A stretch of DNA of 64,000 nt from Warburgia ugandensis (Eukaryota; Streptophyta; Magnoliopsida; Canellales; Canellaceae), in assembly GCA_035236585.1 (NCBI GenBank), contig CP141138.1, forward strand, positions 32,437,437-32,501,436, given 5' to 3'. The notes under the pieces were generated by a model. It ran no database searches, had not been told where the DNA came from, and was given only the letters and a program-made list of their open reading frames with translations. A program made the translations under genes and the position numbers. Below, piece after piece: positions 41,786 through 54,404 of the stretch (positions are counted from its first letter, which is position 1; each line of letters begins with the position of its first letter).

Positions 41786-42529
41786 TGCTTCATTCCCATT
41801 GGTCTACCCTCACATTCCCTTGATTCTCTCATGGAAAATACTTATGATTAGATGCTTATTAGGATAGCCCTAATTAAGGATATATCTTGACCATTACTTC
41901 CTTAAAAGTTTGGATGAAAGATAGCATAGATTTCTCCTTAATAACTTCTCCACAATTTGTTTTTCCCCTTAAATATGTTCTCAAATGTGTAACATGTGGC
42001 ACCTTTGTGAAAATCATGGACTCCTATTGGCGAGTCCCTTTCTTGATTAGGTGAGAGAATATGTAAGTGAGACTGGTCTTCATGTAGGTCCTAATCTCTA
42101 AGTAGTTGTACTACAACCAAATCCCATGTAACATGCTAGCTTCACTTAGAAGCTTTCCAAGGTGGTGGATTGCATGCATACATGCATAAGAAGTTGGCCA
42201 CTTTAGCTTTTGATAAAGACAACATCTTTTACACAAATAAGGTTGGTTGCATGCATGGAATTTTTTACTGCTCTAAATTTGGTAAGGGCACCCATATTGT
42301 ATTTTGAGCTCTTCTAATCTCCGTTGATGAGCGTGGGCCCTTGATTTTACATGGATCAAAGACTAGCTTCCTTTAGGGTTTAGGTTGCCAAAAATATGCA
42401 TTTTAAAAAAAAAGTCTATTCTGATCCTACAAAATACAAAATAAACTATAATTAGTGATAAATTAAGTAATCCAAGGGTTAACAATGATAATTTTAGGGA
42501 TATTAAATTTACTAATTGTGTGTATATCA
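39677..42529 (-). repeat. 3' LTR of F
   Basis: Minus-strand ends are TGATATACAC and AAAACACATCA. Near the 3' end it has CCTCGTCGGATCGACCC then TGCACTTGCAATTAA, shared with the LTR ends of G and H. A (CT)47 tract and a small duplication near 40455-40510 lie inside. Its 40665-42529 part is matched by the partner LTR. Confidence 0.82.
41688..41781. repeat. (CT)47 microsatellite in the F 3' LTR
   Basis: A 94-bp pure CT run. The homologous place in the partner LTR (46806-46813) has only a few CT units, so the run expanded after F inserted. The reading frame over it is an artefact. Confidence 0.97.
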
Positions 42530-44400
42530 AATATTCCTCGACTTACATTTTACAAGTCCTTGAGCAAAACTACAAAAGATAAAAATATAAAATCTTAAAA
42601 TCCTAACCTTTTTAGTAGGTATGGTCATCTACATTTAGCATATACAAAAAGCCTTTAAACCCCTAGGTTACCCCGAGTGGATGAGTTATAGTCTCATAAG
42701 GGTTTATATAAATGATACCCATAAACATTTCAAAACACATTTGTGAATTTTTTTTTTTTCATTTTTTAGAGAATTTTCTTCCATTCAATGTACATTAAAT
42801 ATCTAACTTTAGCATACTAATAAATATGAAACAACATTTCAAAATTCTATCGATGTACTAAAGATATTCAATTACTAATCAAACCTTCGAATGTGAGTAT
42901 GTGAATATGCCAATATATACATAATTGTGAGTAACTGTGTAAAGTATAACCTAAATCACCATCCATAAGTATGCTTTAACATCAAATCTCATGATATATA
43001 ATTAACACTCATAAAGAAGTCACTCTAAAGTGGGTAACACTCTTATCAACATGTGAGTGGAATAATGTATACCAAAGGCAAATTATCTCACATATTTCAT
43101 ATGAAAGAATGCTAACTCAAAATAAAAAACTAATAGCATTTATAGCCCCATCTACTCCATATTACTCCTAGGATCAAGCTAGGTATTTTACTAGAACAAA
43201 ATATAAGGCTTAGGATAGGGTTATATAAAAAAAAAATGGTACAAGGGTAAACAAAATTGTTTTGAAGAATATGTAAAGGTCTTCTACTAGTGTATTAACA
43301 ATATTCTTTTCACACATGGGAGTGAACATTCTCCTTTTCTTTGGTTCTCTTTCTTTTATTTTTCTTTTCCACTTGACTTTGAATAAAGCCTCTCTTTTTT
43401 TCTACTTTTACATTTTTCTTCTTTGAAGCATTCTAGTGTTCACCTCCTAAACTATATTATTCATACCAGTTCATTAAGTTATTTTTCCAACCATCTCTGC
43501 TTATTTTCAAAATAGACTGGGTAATGGGTATAATATAGGGTCAAATACTGGTAATGGTTAATGGGCTAATAAGAAAAGGTTATAATATAAGGCTCAAAAG
43601 GGCTATGTAGTGAAAAATAGCATAGTATAAACTAAAGGCTTTGGGTTAACCAAATATGACCTCTATCATTTCTTAAGTTTCATATGACTTAACTATGTCT
43701 ATAAACTCAAGCGACATATGCTAGTCTTTAATATGACTTCTCAATAGTTGACCAAAATAATGAATAATGAGACCAACTATGAATTAATGTCGGTTAAAAA
43801 CTTGAAGTTTATGCATAGCCCTAAGAAAGGAAGAATGATTCTAATCTCATATGGGTTATAAGTCTTTACTAATTTTCTTCAAGTCCTTTACGTATACTCA
43901 CTTTTCAACCTAAACTATGTATATACATCATATTTGTGAAATAAGTATTCTAATTTTAATTTGCATGAAAAACTCTAGAAAAAGGATAATGAAATGAACC
44001 AATTGTATGCATATATATTAAGAAGCTAAAGTTTAAAGAAAACATGAATTTCTGAAAAATCCAATTCTCATCTTTGTAAAGGAACTTACCATAAAAAGTT
44101 AAGAATAACCTTTTCTAAAATAATTTTGGCTTAAAATAAAAAATAAAAAAAAACTCAAAAATTTAGAATGAATATATTAGATTTTGAAATACCCCACCTC
44201 TAGACTTAAATTAAACATTGTCCTCAATGTTTAGAAATTAAATATCATGGACAATTAAAATAACAAAGCTAAGAGATGAGGTAGGAAGAAGTGTACCTAC
44301 ATGACAATGATGGTGCATAGATGTGATGTGAACATTCTAATATGAAAAAATGTACAATGAATACCAATGTAGATGTAAATGCCTACGCTACAACAGTCAT
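42530..44400 (-). other. F 3' noncoding region
   Basis: No coding sequence is visible. On the minus strand AACATTGAGGACAATGTTTA then GAGGTGGGG near 44190-44220, and GATGAGAATTGGATTTTT near 44075, are also found in the same order in element G after its gag (57667 onward). The two elements therefore share this block. Confidence 0.7.
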
Positions 44401-45572
44401 GAAGTGGAATCAATCCTAATAAACAGGAACTTTAAGGGGCACTTCCTCCTCCTCATCGTGGTTCCTAAGCTTCAAAAAAGGTTTTAACCACTGACCATTG
44501 ACCTTGGAAATGACCCCATATTTCTCATTCTTGACCACCCCATGAGGATAAATAGTACAAACTAAGAAAGGGCTAGACAATCAAGATCTCAATTTCCTTA
44601 GAGATGCAAATAAGAGTTATATAAAAGGACATTTTAACCAGGTATGAAAGATTTCTATCATGAACCAATTTCATGCTATCCTTATATTGTTTGGTTGTAT
44701 CATATCCATCTATCCTAAGCCCATCCAACTCTTGAAGTTCAAGTTTCCTGTGGGCACCTACTTTATTGAAATCAAAGTTGAATTGTTTAATTGCCAGTGT
44801 TCTTTGTGTTCTAACTCAACAAGTAGGTGACATGCTTTTCCATAAACTAGGTAGTAGGGGGACTTGCCAATGGGAGTCTTAAAAGTAGTATAGTAAGCCC
44901 ACAATATATCATTAAGTCATAAAAACCAATCCTTTCAACTAGTATTTATTATTAATTGTAAAATGTGCTTTTATTTCCCTACTAGAGAACTCTACTTGTT
45001 TGCTAGTTTGGGGATGGTAGGTTGTTCCAACTCTATGGGTCAAACCATATCTTTTCATTAATCCTTCAAAAACCCGATAGCAAAAATGTTTTCCACCATA
45101 GTTGATAATAGCATGTGGAATAAATACCAAAATGAGCAAAAATGTAATCCTTTAAAAACTGGACCAACACCTTGTGGTCATTAGTTTTATATTCTACATC
45201 CTCTCCTCATTTAGACACATATCCTAAGAATATAAAAATTAAAAAAAAGAAAAGAAAAAGGAATAGACCCCATAAAATCAATGCCCTAGACATAAAAAAA
45301 CTCAACAATCAATATAGGGTTTAAGGGCATCATGTTCCTTTGTCCCACTCTTCCTTTTGATAATAGTCACATGTAATACAATAAGCATGATAATTCCTTA
45401 AAATAGTGGGCCAATAAATTTGCATTTGCAAAATCTTTGCAATGGTCTTCCTTGCCTTCCTTGCACTAAAGTAGCCTCCACATGCATTATTGTGACAAAA
45501 GGAGATAATACTTTGTTGATCACTATTAGAAACACATCCCCGACTAATTTGGTTGGGACAACACTTCAATGT
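44400..45572 (-). pseudogene. F integrase (H2C2 finger, core, C-terminal domain)
   Basis: The finger at 45560-45330 reads SFCHNNACGGYFSARKARKT, then YWPTILRNYHAYCITCDYYQ (H-x3-4-H with C-x2-C). The core at 45139-44950 has AIINYGGKHFCYRVFEGLM and YGLTHRVGTTYHPQT; the canonical D before GG is N-Y here. The C-terminal part near 44540-44420 has YGVISKVNGQWLKPFL. The upstream pol is deleted and stops are present. Confidence 0.87.
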
Positions 45573-45573
45573 T

Positions 45574-47684
45574 ACCAATATCTTAGTCATGTCACTCAAT
45601 GAATCTCTCCATCAATCCTTTCCAAATTGTACTACCACCTTCATTCAACAATCACACGGTGCTTTCTAACTACTTTTGTCATTCAACAAGTACATGGAAC
45701 GTCACCAAGCAGCTACAAACCTGAGAGAAAACACTAACTCAAAGTTGCATCTAAAGCATCTCAACACCCCACATCCCATCTCTCTTTAGATTACATGTAC
45801 AAACCTTCATGTAAATCATGCATCATCCAAACCTCAATGCTTGATGCATAAACCAAACCCACCATGTAAAGATGTCTTCTCCTAGTACTCTTGAGCAATT
45901 GCTTGATAAAGACAAAATCAAGTTGCTATATCTCTTTGAATTACATGCTCCACACACACAAGCCTTCTTTTCTTCTTTTAATGGATGAGAAAGATGCTTG
46001 GAAAAGGAAAATCAGTAGCTCTCTTCCTCTTTTGATTAAGATGGGATGATGTAAAGACTTACCTCCTAGGATCCCACATAAAAGGCTCTCCCTTCTCCTA
46101 TCTACCTTAATCATGTGAAGCATTTTGATAGAGAACTTACCTCCTTTGATTTCAACACACCACTCTCCTTGCTTTCCTTTCCTCCATTATGGTGCCATTG
46201 TGCAAGCACCTCCTTCCTTTCCTTCTATCCCCATGAACCACCCAAGTCTCTCCTTATATAAATCCCATACACCCTATATTTCTAGCTTTTAAAAGATGTC
46301 CTCCTCTATCTTTCTTTCCTTCTTATCCCTCTTAAAGATCACACCTACTCTATCTTATCTCTTATCCATCCTATTAGATTGCATATAACCTATCTTATTC
46401 CCTTAAGGTCATGCATAGTCATAGGATGGATGGACAAGATCTTTTGCCTTCCTAGGAAGATCATGTACAAGTCAAGGCTCTCTATTGGCTCTGCCACCAT
46501 AATTGACTAAACTCTCTTCTAACATGAGTTAGTGAAGTGATATACTATACTAGGGTGGGCTAGCTTTCCCATGGAGCCTCTCTATGAGACAATTCCCAAC
46601 TCGTTATGCCTTTTTTGCAAGACCCTCCTGTAAACTCTCACAACCTACTATTTTCTATCCACCAATTACATTTCATTCTCCATATACTGCTCACCTTAAT
46701 TTTCTTTGAAAAACATGTTTTCTAGTCCCCCTTGAAATCACGTTGACTTCCTCCTAAAAAAATGGTGGGCAGCCTATTGAAATTTTCTCCACCTATAACC
46801 TTTAACTCTCTCTAATCTACATGCTTCATTCCCATTGGTCCAGCCTAGCATTCCCTTAATTCTCTCATAACAAACACTTCTCATATTAGATACTTATTAG
46901 GATAGCCCTACTTGAGGATAGGTCTTGGCCATTGTTTCCTTAAAAGTTTTGATGAAAGATACCACAGATTTCACATTAATAACTTATTAGGATAGCCCTA
47001 ATTGAGGATAGGTCTTGGCCATTGTTTCCTTAAAAGTTTTGATGAAAGATACCACAGATTTCACGTTAATAACTTCTCCACTAGTCATTTTTCCTCCTTA
47101 AAATTTTCCTATATTTTCTCATATAAAATTGCATTTTCAAATGTATAACGCATCATCTCCTTTGTGAAAATCATTGACTCCTATTGGCGAGTCCCTTTCT
47201 TGAGTAAGTGAGAGAGTATGTGAGTGAGAGTAGTCTTCATGTGGGTCCTGATGTCTACATAGTTGTATTGTAACCAAATCCCATATGTGTGACTCCTTAT
47301 GTGTATTAGATGCTTCCCAATGTGGTGGATTGCATGCATGTACGTATGAGAAATTGGTTACCTTATCTTTTGATAAATACATCCTGTTTTGCATTGATAA
47401 GGTTGATTGAATGCATGGGGTCTTTAACTGCTCTGAATTTGATAAGGGTACTTTTGTCATATTTTGAACTCTGATCTTGGGTGATGAGATGTGGACCCTT
47501 GATTGCACTTGGATCAAAGGCTAGCTTGCTTTAGGATTTCAAGTTGCCAAAAATGTACATTTTTCTTAATTCTACCCTGATCCTACAAAATATAAAATAA
47601 AACCTCTTTAGTTATAAATTAAGTAATGAATGGATAAAAATGCTAATTCTATGTATATTAAATGTAATGGTTATGTGCACACCA
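45574..47684 (-). repeat. 5' LTR of F, truncated
   Basis: It matches 40665-42529 in order: ACCAATATCTTAGTC, TTTCCAAATTG, TTCATTCCCATTGGTC, TTAGGATAGCCCTA and AAATTAAGTAAT. The terminal ~990 bp of the LTR are missing at the integrase junction. It ends GTGCACACCA at 47684. It contains a 90-bp duplication absent from the partner. Confidence 0.8.
46893..47072. repeat. 90-bp tandem duplication in the F 5' LTR
   Basis: TTATTAGGATAGCCCTA begins at 46894 and 46984, and the two units are nearly identical. The other F LTR (about 41850-41945) has a single unit, so this arose after insertion. Confidence 0.9.
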
Positions 47685-47963
47685 TTTGGCTATGCCTCCA
47701 TAGAGAGTTTCTATTGTTATAGGTTCCGCAGGCTTAGGCATTGTATAGTGGGTTCTATAGGGGTGTCACAAGTGCTAGTGTCATAGAGGGAGGAGCTTCT
47801 ATAGATATCTAGCTAATAACTCCAATTCTCTTGGGTGCCATCTAAAATAACAAAGTATTCTAATCCATTTCTATTTCTAAATGGTTTAATGAACATAGGT
47901 TAAATTATTCTAATAATGTTGACTCTTAGGAATCTTTAGTTGTTTAGTAGTGAACAGTCTAAA
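47685..47963 (-). other. E1 leader between primer-binding site and gag
   Basis: This noncoding stretch lies between the E1 primer-binding site and the point where F cuts into E1. It has no frame of note. Confidence 0.5.
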
Positions 47964-47979
47964 CCTTGCTCTAATACCA
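47964..47979 (-). other. Primer-binding site of E1 (initiator tRNA-Met type)
   Basis: The minus-strand sequence TGGTATTAGAGCAAGG differs by one base from the usual plant retrotransposon site TGGTATCAGAGC... complementary to the 3' end of initiator tRNA-Met. It lies two bases inside the LTR end at 47982, which fixes element orientation. Confidence 0.8.
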
Positions 47980-47981
47980 AC

Positions 47982-48835
47982 TATGGGTTTTTGCAAATAA
48001 TTATATTAAATTCTTTTGGAAAATTTTTGAGAATTTTTTTTTTAAAAAGACTTTAGAAAACAAAATATATAGTAGTTTTAAAACCACTTCTTTAAATCTT
48101 GAGGTTGTAAGTAAAACTCCACATTTATTCAAGTAAAATAATCCATTAGATGAGCACAAATGAATGACCCACTGGTCACTACATAAACAACCACATAATC
48201 CATAAATTAAAGATGAAATAAATCTTAAGTCCTTATTACATGTCCACCCAACAAGTTTCATGAGATAAAGTAACATAAAACCTAATCTAATCATCCACTT
48301 GTGCTTCTCATACTTTTGATTTTTTTCTGCTATTAAATTCCTTCTAACCGCAAGCTCTATTGCTTAGATGTACTGCTTGGAAAATATTTTGGGGGTGAGT
48401 ATAATTGTTTAATTTGGAAACTCCTAAACTAGTATTGAGAAAAATTGGCAATTCGTATTTTGATCTTTTAAAACCATTCACATCATAATCAATTTCTAAC
48501 AATTATGTATAATCATTGATTTCCATCACAACATGATCCAAATAGCTAATCAAATGGTACCATCCTGCCTTGATGACATAAAGGCAGTGGTTTGATCCTC
48601 AAGGATGACTGACATGATAGTTCATATCAACAATCACATCATATGCTCATTTTTGGGGTTACTGCTAAGTGGCACAACCATCTTGCCATAGGCTCTAGTC
48701 TAACTCTCATGAGCCACCTGATATTTAGGTTAGAAGCAACTCTAGAGAATGACTAACATGTCATCTACCATGTCCATAACAAAAACCAACTATGCATGTA
48801 GAGGAAAGCCCTTTCCAACTCTAGTCTCTCCAAAA
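47982..48835 (-). repeat. 5' LTR of E1, truncated
   Basis: It matches the 32073-32925 end of the E1 3' LTR: AAATTCTTTTG, TTAAAACCACTTCTT, GACCCACTGGTCACT, ACATAATCCATAAATTAA and GTAGAGGAAAGCCC. A short deletion near the end removes the TGTGGCAACC terminus. Beyond 48835 the sequence changes to gag of another element. Confidence 0.8.
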
Positions 48836-49135
48836 CATGCAATGGGAAAAACTTATTCATGAACATAGCCTTGAAATATTGCTGTAGAATGATGCCTCCA
48901 CCCTCAAAATAGTTCCTCTTGGCTATTAGCCACTAGAATTCAGCCTATCTGGTTAGAACGAATATGGCAACTACCACCTGCCTCTCTTTGTGAATAGCCA
49001 TGGCTGTAAAGATCCACTCAATGTTATGCAGCCATGTCTTGGTGATCTCTAGTCCATCCTTAGGGCCGAAGTCAAGTGGGAATTGTTTGCCTTAACTTCA
49101 TTGTATGCTCATTACCTCATGTCCATTCAGATCAT
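48836..49135 (-). pseudogene. Isolated Ty3/gypsy gag fragment
   Basis: Minus-strand translation reads FGPKDGLEITKTWLHNIEW, IFTAMAIHKERQVVVAIF and YFKAMFMNKFFPLHV, the N-terminal gag core, with two stops. It lies between the truncated E1 LTR and the E2 LTR and belongs to neither in the expected order, so it is an orphan fragment or part of a third element. Confidence 0.8.
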
Positions 49136-49139
49136 TCAA

Positions 49140-50961
49140 TCAATGGCCTAAAATAACATACATTTAAGGGCATTTCAACAAGCATAAATAGGACATCAAT
49201 TTCCTATATAATCCGACGGGAAATTGCATCAGATTTCCAATTCCAACTTTTCCCATTCATTCTATCACATTCCATCCACTCATGAGTTAACAATCATCAC
49301 AAGAACCCTTCAATGTTCAACCATAGTAGAGATATAAAATGGACCAATTTTTTTCCTATTTAACAAGGGAAATTCAGGCATCTTTTTCCTGTTCAGCAAA
49401 GCAAGAAAAATACGTATGATTCCTGCTCATTTTCCTTCATCAATTTCACCCAAAACTTCCCTCATTTATCACACCATTCTCCATCATTCAATCACATACA
49501 TTTAGGCACAAATTACCACAAGATTTGGTGCCCAAATCAAGGAAACACACTAATAATCAATAGGACACTGGTCCTGCCTTTCCACTTAAATAAGTAATTC
49601 GTATGCCACATAACAATTTGAAATTCCTCATTTTAACTTAGGCAAATTAGCACTAAACAATTATATCCTTCAACATTCAATAGATGTCTAGAAGATAGAG
49701 GCAAATATGAAAGAATTTGAGGCACAAACAAGGCATAATAAATAGGGTGCATGAAATTGAAAGTCATAGATAGATTTCAAACAATAATTTAGAGCAGACA
49801 CATGTAGGATTTATAGTTCTAAGGCTAGATCTATGTAGCATTAACTTATTCAAAGAAATCCCCTACTCTTAGGAAGAGTCCCCCTATTTCTTCAACCCCA
49901 ATTAGCAATTTTCCTAGCTCCAACTGACGCAAGAAATGGCAGCTGTGAAGAGCCCCCTTATAGGATGCATGCTCTTCTAGTAGTGCCTGCAATCCTAGCC
50001 CTTCAACCCCCAAGTCTCCTCTTCAAACTCTGTCCTTTTTGTTTCATTGTCTCTCACATCTCATTCACTAAGGTCTCTAGCTGGTCCAGCCCCAAGGAGA
50101 AACCCAAATCAACTCCTATTTGTAGATCCAATTCGTGTAAGAATGGGGCATGGAGTTGCACCTTGCTACACCTCTTTTTTTCCCTGACTAGCTTAGGTTT
50201 CTTCCTCTTCCACTCCTCTCACTCTTAGTCCCTATTCTCTAGTTCGAATTCCTCCTTGAATCCCTACACTTTTTTTCACTTGCACCTTTTTTTCCCAGTT
50301 CCACTTCAGCTCCTTGATCAACCCTCAAAGAATCCATGTTGGGTCTCCATCTCTAGCCCATCCTCCATCAGCTTTGGGCTAACAACCTCTTGTTCTCTCG
50401 ATTATTGTCTTTAGCTTGCCAAGCTTCCTTTATCTATAATGAATTTACACACAGGGAGCATGGGGGGGAGAGGGTGGGCTTCCTTCACTATTTTATCCCC
50501 ATTTGAAATTTTGGGTGGCTTGTGGTGTGCATGCATGCAACCAACACTGCCCTCTCATGCTTCACACGAAATGGGGCTGGTTGCCTGCATGCATAACACA
50601 AACCTTATATGGAATTCCAAATATGCCCTTGTTTAAGTCTCTTAGCTTTACATCTGTACTCCCACCTACCTTGATTTATACGATTGTACCCTGCCCACTC
50701 TTATACCTTACTTCCAAACTCACCAAGCCTTCTCTTGTACCCAATGTTTTTAATCAATTCTCTCCTTAATTGTACCATTAATACTCTCCTAACCACAATT
50801 GATAACATTTAGAAATGAATTCATGCATTGAATTTAGAAAAAAAAAAGAAAGAAAAAAAGTTAAGGAAGAAAAGAAAGGAAAATTGAAAAAAAAAAAATC
50901 CTCCATTTTTTTGAAACTTCCATGTATATTATAAAGGATTTACATAGTTATAGATATTACA
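49140..50961 (-). repeat. Probable 3' LTR of chromovirus-like element E2
   Basis: The minus-strand start TGTAATATC at 50961 sits directly after a purine tract and downstream of E2 integrase, as a 3' LTR should. The far edge is not fixed; about 49140 is where gag text begins. The short frames inside have no family signal and are not supported as genes. Confidence 0.6.
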
Positions 50962-50976
50962 TTCTCTCCCCTTTAA
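50962..50976 (-). other. Polypurine tract of E2
   Basis: On the minus strand TTAAAGGGGAGAGAA precedes the TGTAATATC LTR start. Confidence 0.7.
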
Positions 50977-51049
50977 AAGAATTTCATCCCCAAAATTGCA
51001 CAGGAGTATGTAACTAAATCAAAACAACTCCAAAAAACATCATCTCATA

Positions 51050-52236
51050 TCATCCTCAATGTGATATCTGGCCTCCTCAAAAGTGCGATGTTGCCACAGA
51101 ACCTTGACGAGAGGGATCGTCTTGGTTTGTAGTTTTCTCCTTCATGTCTAGAATTGGAACTGCCTACTCTTGAAACATAAGATCTAGCTGGAGGTTAGCT
51201 AATATCTAGTCTGAGACATGAGTGCTAGCACATACTTCCAGAACATGGATATGTGAAATAAGTCATGCCCCTTAGATAGTTAAGCTAGTAGTGCCAATTT
51301 GTAAGCTACTCTCCTTATCCTCTCTAGAATCTTAAATGGACCCACAAACCTTGAGCTCAGCTTGCCCTTCACCCCAAATCTTAGTACCCTTTGGTCATGG
51401 ACACCTTTAAGAAGACGTGATCTCCCACTTGGAACTTGTGGTATCTCCTCCTCAAGTAAGCCTAGCTCTTTTGCTTACTATGTGCAGTCACTAAGTGCCT
51501 TTGAATGAGCCTCACCTTCTTAGCACACTGGTCAACAAGATCCAACCTGATGAATTGTCTCTCTCTAGCATTGCTCCAACAAATCAGAGTGTGGCAAGAT
51601 CTACCATAGAGCACCTCACACGACACCGTGCCAATGTTGGAATGGTAGTTGTTGTTGCAAGCAAACTCTACCAATGCAAGATGTTTGTCCCAACAACCCT
51701 TCCAATTTAGAGCATAGGCTCTCACATATCTTCTAGTGTTTTAATGATCCTTACCAACTGACCATAAGTCTAGGGATGCAATACTGTGTTGAAACCTATA
51801 GAAGTGCTTAGCCCCTCCTACACACTCTATCATAATCATGAAGTGAAACTAGTATCTCTGTCTGAGATGATCACCAATGGTACCCCATGTAGGCTCACAA
51901 TCTCCTTGATATACAACTTTGCAAGGCTCTCCAATGACTACTTATGTCGAATCAGAAAGAATTGGGCCTACTTAATTAGTCAATCTACGACGACCCATAT
52001 AGCATTGTGCCCACTGGAAGTCCTGGGCAACTTGACCACAAAGTCCACAGTCACATGGTCCCACTTTCATAATGAAAGCTCAATACCTTGTGGATCTCTG
52101 GTGCTATACCTTGACTCTTTGGTAAGTCATGCAATGAGCAACACAATCCCCAATATAATTCTTCATCCCAAGCCACAAGAACTACTCTTCACATCATGAT
52201 ACATCTTAGATCCTCCTAGGTGCATAACAAACTTAG
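51050..52236 (-). pseudogene. E2 integrase core and C-terminus
   Basis: The frame 51725-51462 reads MRAYALNWKGCWDKHLALVE then FACNNNYHSNIGTVSCEVLY and GRSCHTLICW, with VRLIQRHLVTAHSKQKS at the end. It is the gypsy integrase region before the chromodomain-type tail, which continues to about 51060. The upstream part is cut by element G at 52237, and E2 resumes at 61132. Confidence 0.88.
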
Positions 52237-52841
52237 AATAGGGTTAAGTGTTTAATTTTGGTCAAAATACCCCTAATGTAGTATTCAATTAGACCCTCTA
52301 ACCAATCAAATATGCAATTTTTAGCTTGATTTTGATTTTAGATCCAATTAATCATCTAAATGTTAAATTGTAAAATCTAATGATTATATGATCATCAGAG
52401 CTTATCAGATGCTTAATGTATAGTTTAGATGATTCTGACATAGTCTTATGTTTTGTAGATCAACCAAAATAGGCTTGGATGGCTTAAATCAAAATCAATA
52501 GGTGTGGATCATCTTAAAGAGCAATAAGGCAAGATGGGACGGTTGCCTAAAACAAAAAGAGTTCTAATTAGAAGAAAGGAAATCATGGATAAGATTTTCC
52601 AAATAGGAGATCAATATGGGAATAGAAAGCTACTTGAAGGAAAGTACATAAAATTAGAAGGGAGAAGTTTATAAAAGAAAAGAGGCAGCCATCTTTAATC
52701 TCTCTCCCCCTAGGCTAGACTAGAAGTAGGAAACAGTGTTCCCCCCCTTCTTACCATTCTCTCTTCTTCCCTCGCTCTCGTGATCCACCCCTCTTCCTCT
52801 CTCTTCAGCGCACTCACCCTCTCCCTCTCTTTCTCTTCTTC

Positions 52842-52948
52842 TCTCCTCCTCCTCCTCCTCCTCCTCCTCCTCCTCTTCTTCTTCTTCTTCTTCTTCTTCT
52901 TCTTCTTCTTCTTCTTCTTCTTCTTCTTCTTCTTCTTCTTCTTCTTCT

Positions 52949-53036
<88 letters not shown>
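52842..53036. repeat. Compound microsatellite (CTC)n-(CTT)n-(TC)43
   Basis: A CTC run to about 52873 passes into a CTT run to 52948, then GC, then an 86-bp pure TC run (52951-53036). The poly-Phe, poly-Ser/Leu, poly-Arg and poly-Gly frames here are artefacts. Confidence 0.97.
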
Positions 53037-53039
<3 letters not shown>

Positions 53040-53269
53040 TTCTTACGCCTCCTCCCTCCCTATTCTTCCTTATTTCTCTCGGTTCTCTTATGCTCCCCCA
53101 GCTCTCTTTCTTTCACACTCTCTCCACTCTTTCCTCCTCCATTTGTTTCTCTCTTTCTCATTTTATCCTTCTTCCCCTCGTTCACTCTCTCTCCTAGCAC
53201 TCCTCTACTCTCTCCCTCTCTGCCTTGTCTAGTCACCCCCACCACCTTATATTCTCTACTTGATCTCTA

Positions 53270-53389
<120 letters not shown>

Positions 53390-54404
53390 AACCTCCTAGT
53401 ATTCAAACTAGCACCGTCTCTCTACTTCTCTAGCACCAGCATCTAAACCAAGCACCACACTAGAGCTCGTCGTTTGCCCTGCTCCGGTGTCGTCTGTCCC
53501 AGCACCAGCATCGTCATCCCCTACTCCTCCCCTCTCTCCAATCAACCCATTTTCCCATGTCTTCCTCTTCCCCCCACTTCTTCTCCTCCTTCTCTTCCCT
53601 TATTCCCCATCTCCCACTTCCTAAGTCATCTTCTTCCTCGAGCAGATTTCTTGTTTTCATTTAATTATGAAAATTTTCCAAAAATTCCATTTTTGCCCTT
53701 AGTAGATCTGATTTAATTCCTTTAGTGTCTCCTTTTTAATATCATCTGTGTCCCTGTTCCCATTCCAATTTTGTTTTGTCCATGTTCTACTTATCCTGGA
53801 ACTGCACAATTCAAGCAAGATTAATTAAGGCTTAACCTAATCAATGGGTTAGTCTTACCAACCAAGATTTCTATATTTCTCCTTTATTTCACATCTAATC
53901 ATTAATTAAATTTCATATTTAATTCTTAGGGCATCCCTTAGCTTAATTAATGTCTCTAATCTTTAATTTGAACTTCAAAAATCAATCTAACTAGTCCAAA
54001 ACCCAAAATCAACATTTAGTCTGGATCTTTGATATTTTTGGGAATCTAACCAATCCAACCATTGGATCTTTATCAAGGACATGCTGAAGACATTGATGAA
54101 GGCTGATCGACTCCAAAAAGACTAAATTTGAAGAAATTGATAGTGATTAAGATAGGGAAGTAGATTTTTCATGTTATTTGGTTTATTTTCTTTCTTCTTG
54201 AATTGGAAAATCTATAATTTTTACTAGTTGAATAGATCTGAACTTTGATTCCATTTCTAGTAATTTTTTCTATTTATTTTTAAAATTTGTCAATTAAGTT
54301 TTATTTAAACTCCTACTTTTTAAGTCGAGTCCTCGTGGGATTGACCCGTACTTGCATAAGCTACACTATAATAGCCCGTGCACTTGCATTAAAACAAATC
54401 AACA

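Larger units (their letters stand above)
39677..47684 (-). mobile_element. Tat/Athila-like LTR retrotransposon F, internally deleted, inserted in E1
   Basis: It has paired LTRs (39677-42529 and 45574-47684), integrase text between them, and target flanks TTTGA (39672-39676) and TTTGG (47685-47689), a 5-bp duplication with one mismatch. E1 gag lies on the left and E1 leader and primer-binding site on the right, so F inserted into E1. Gag, protease, RT and RNase H, together with about 1 kb of the 5' LTR, are missing at one junction near 45570. Confidence 0.82.

Noticed and set aside
52780..53245. Frames with poly-Phe, poly-Ser/Leu, poly-Arg and poly-Gly
   Set aside because: They are read-through of CTC, CTT and CT microsatellites in an LTR.
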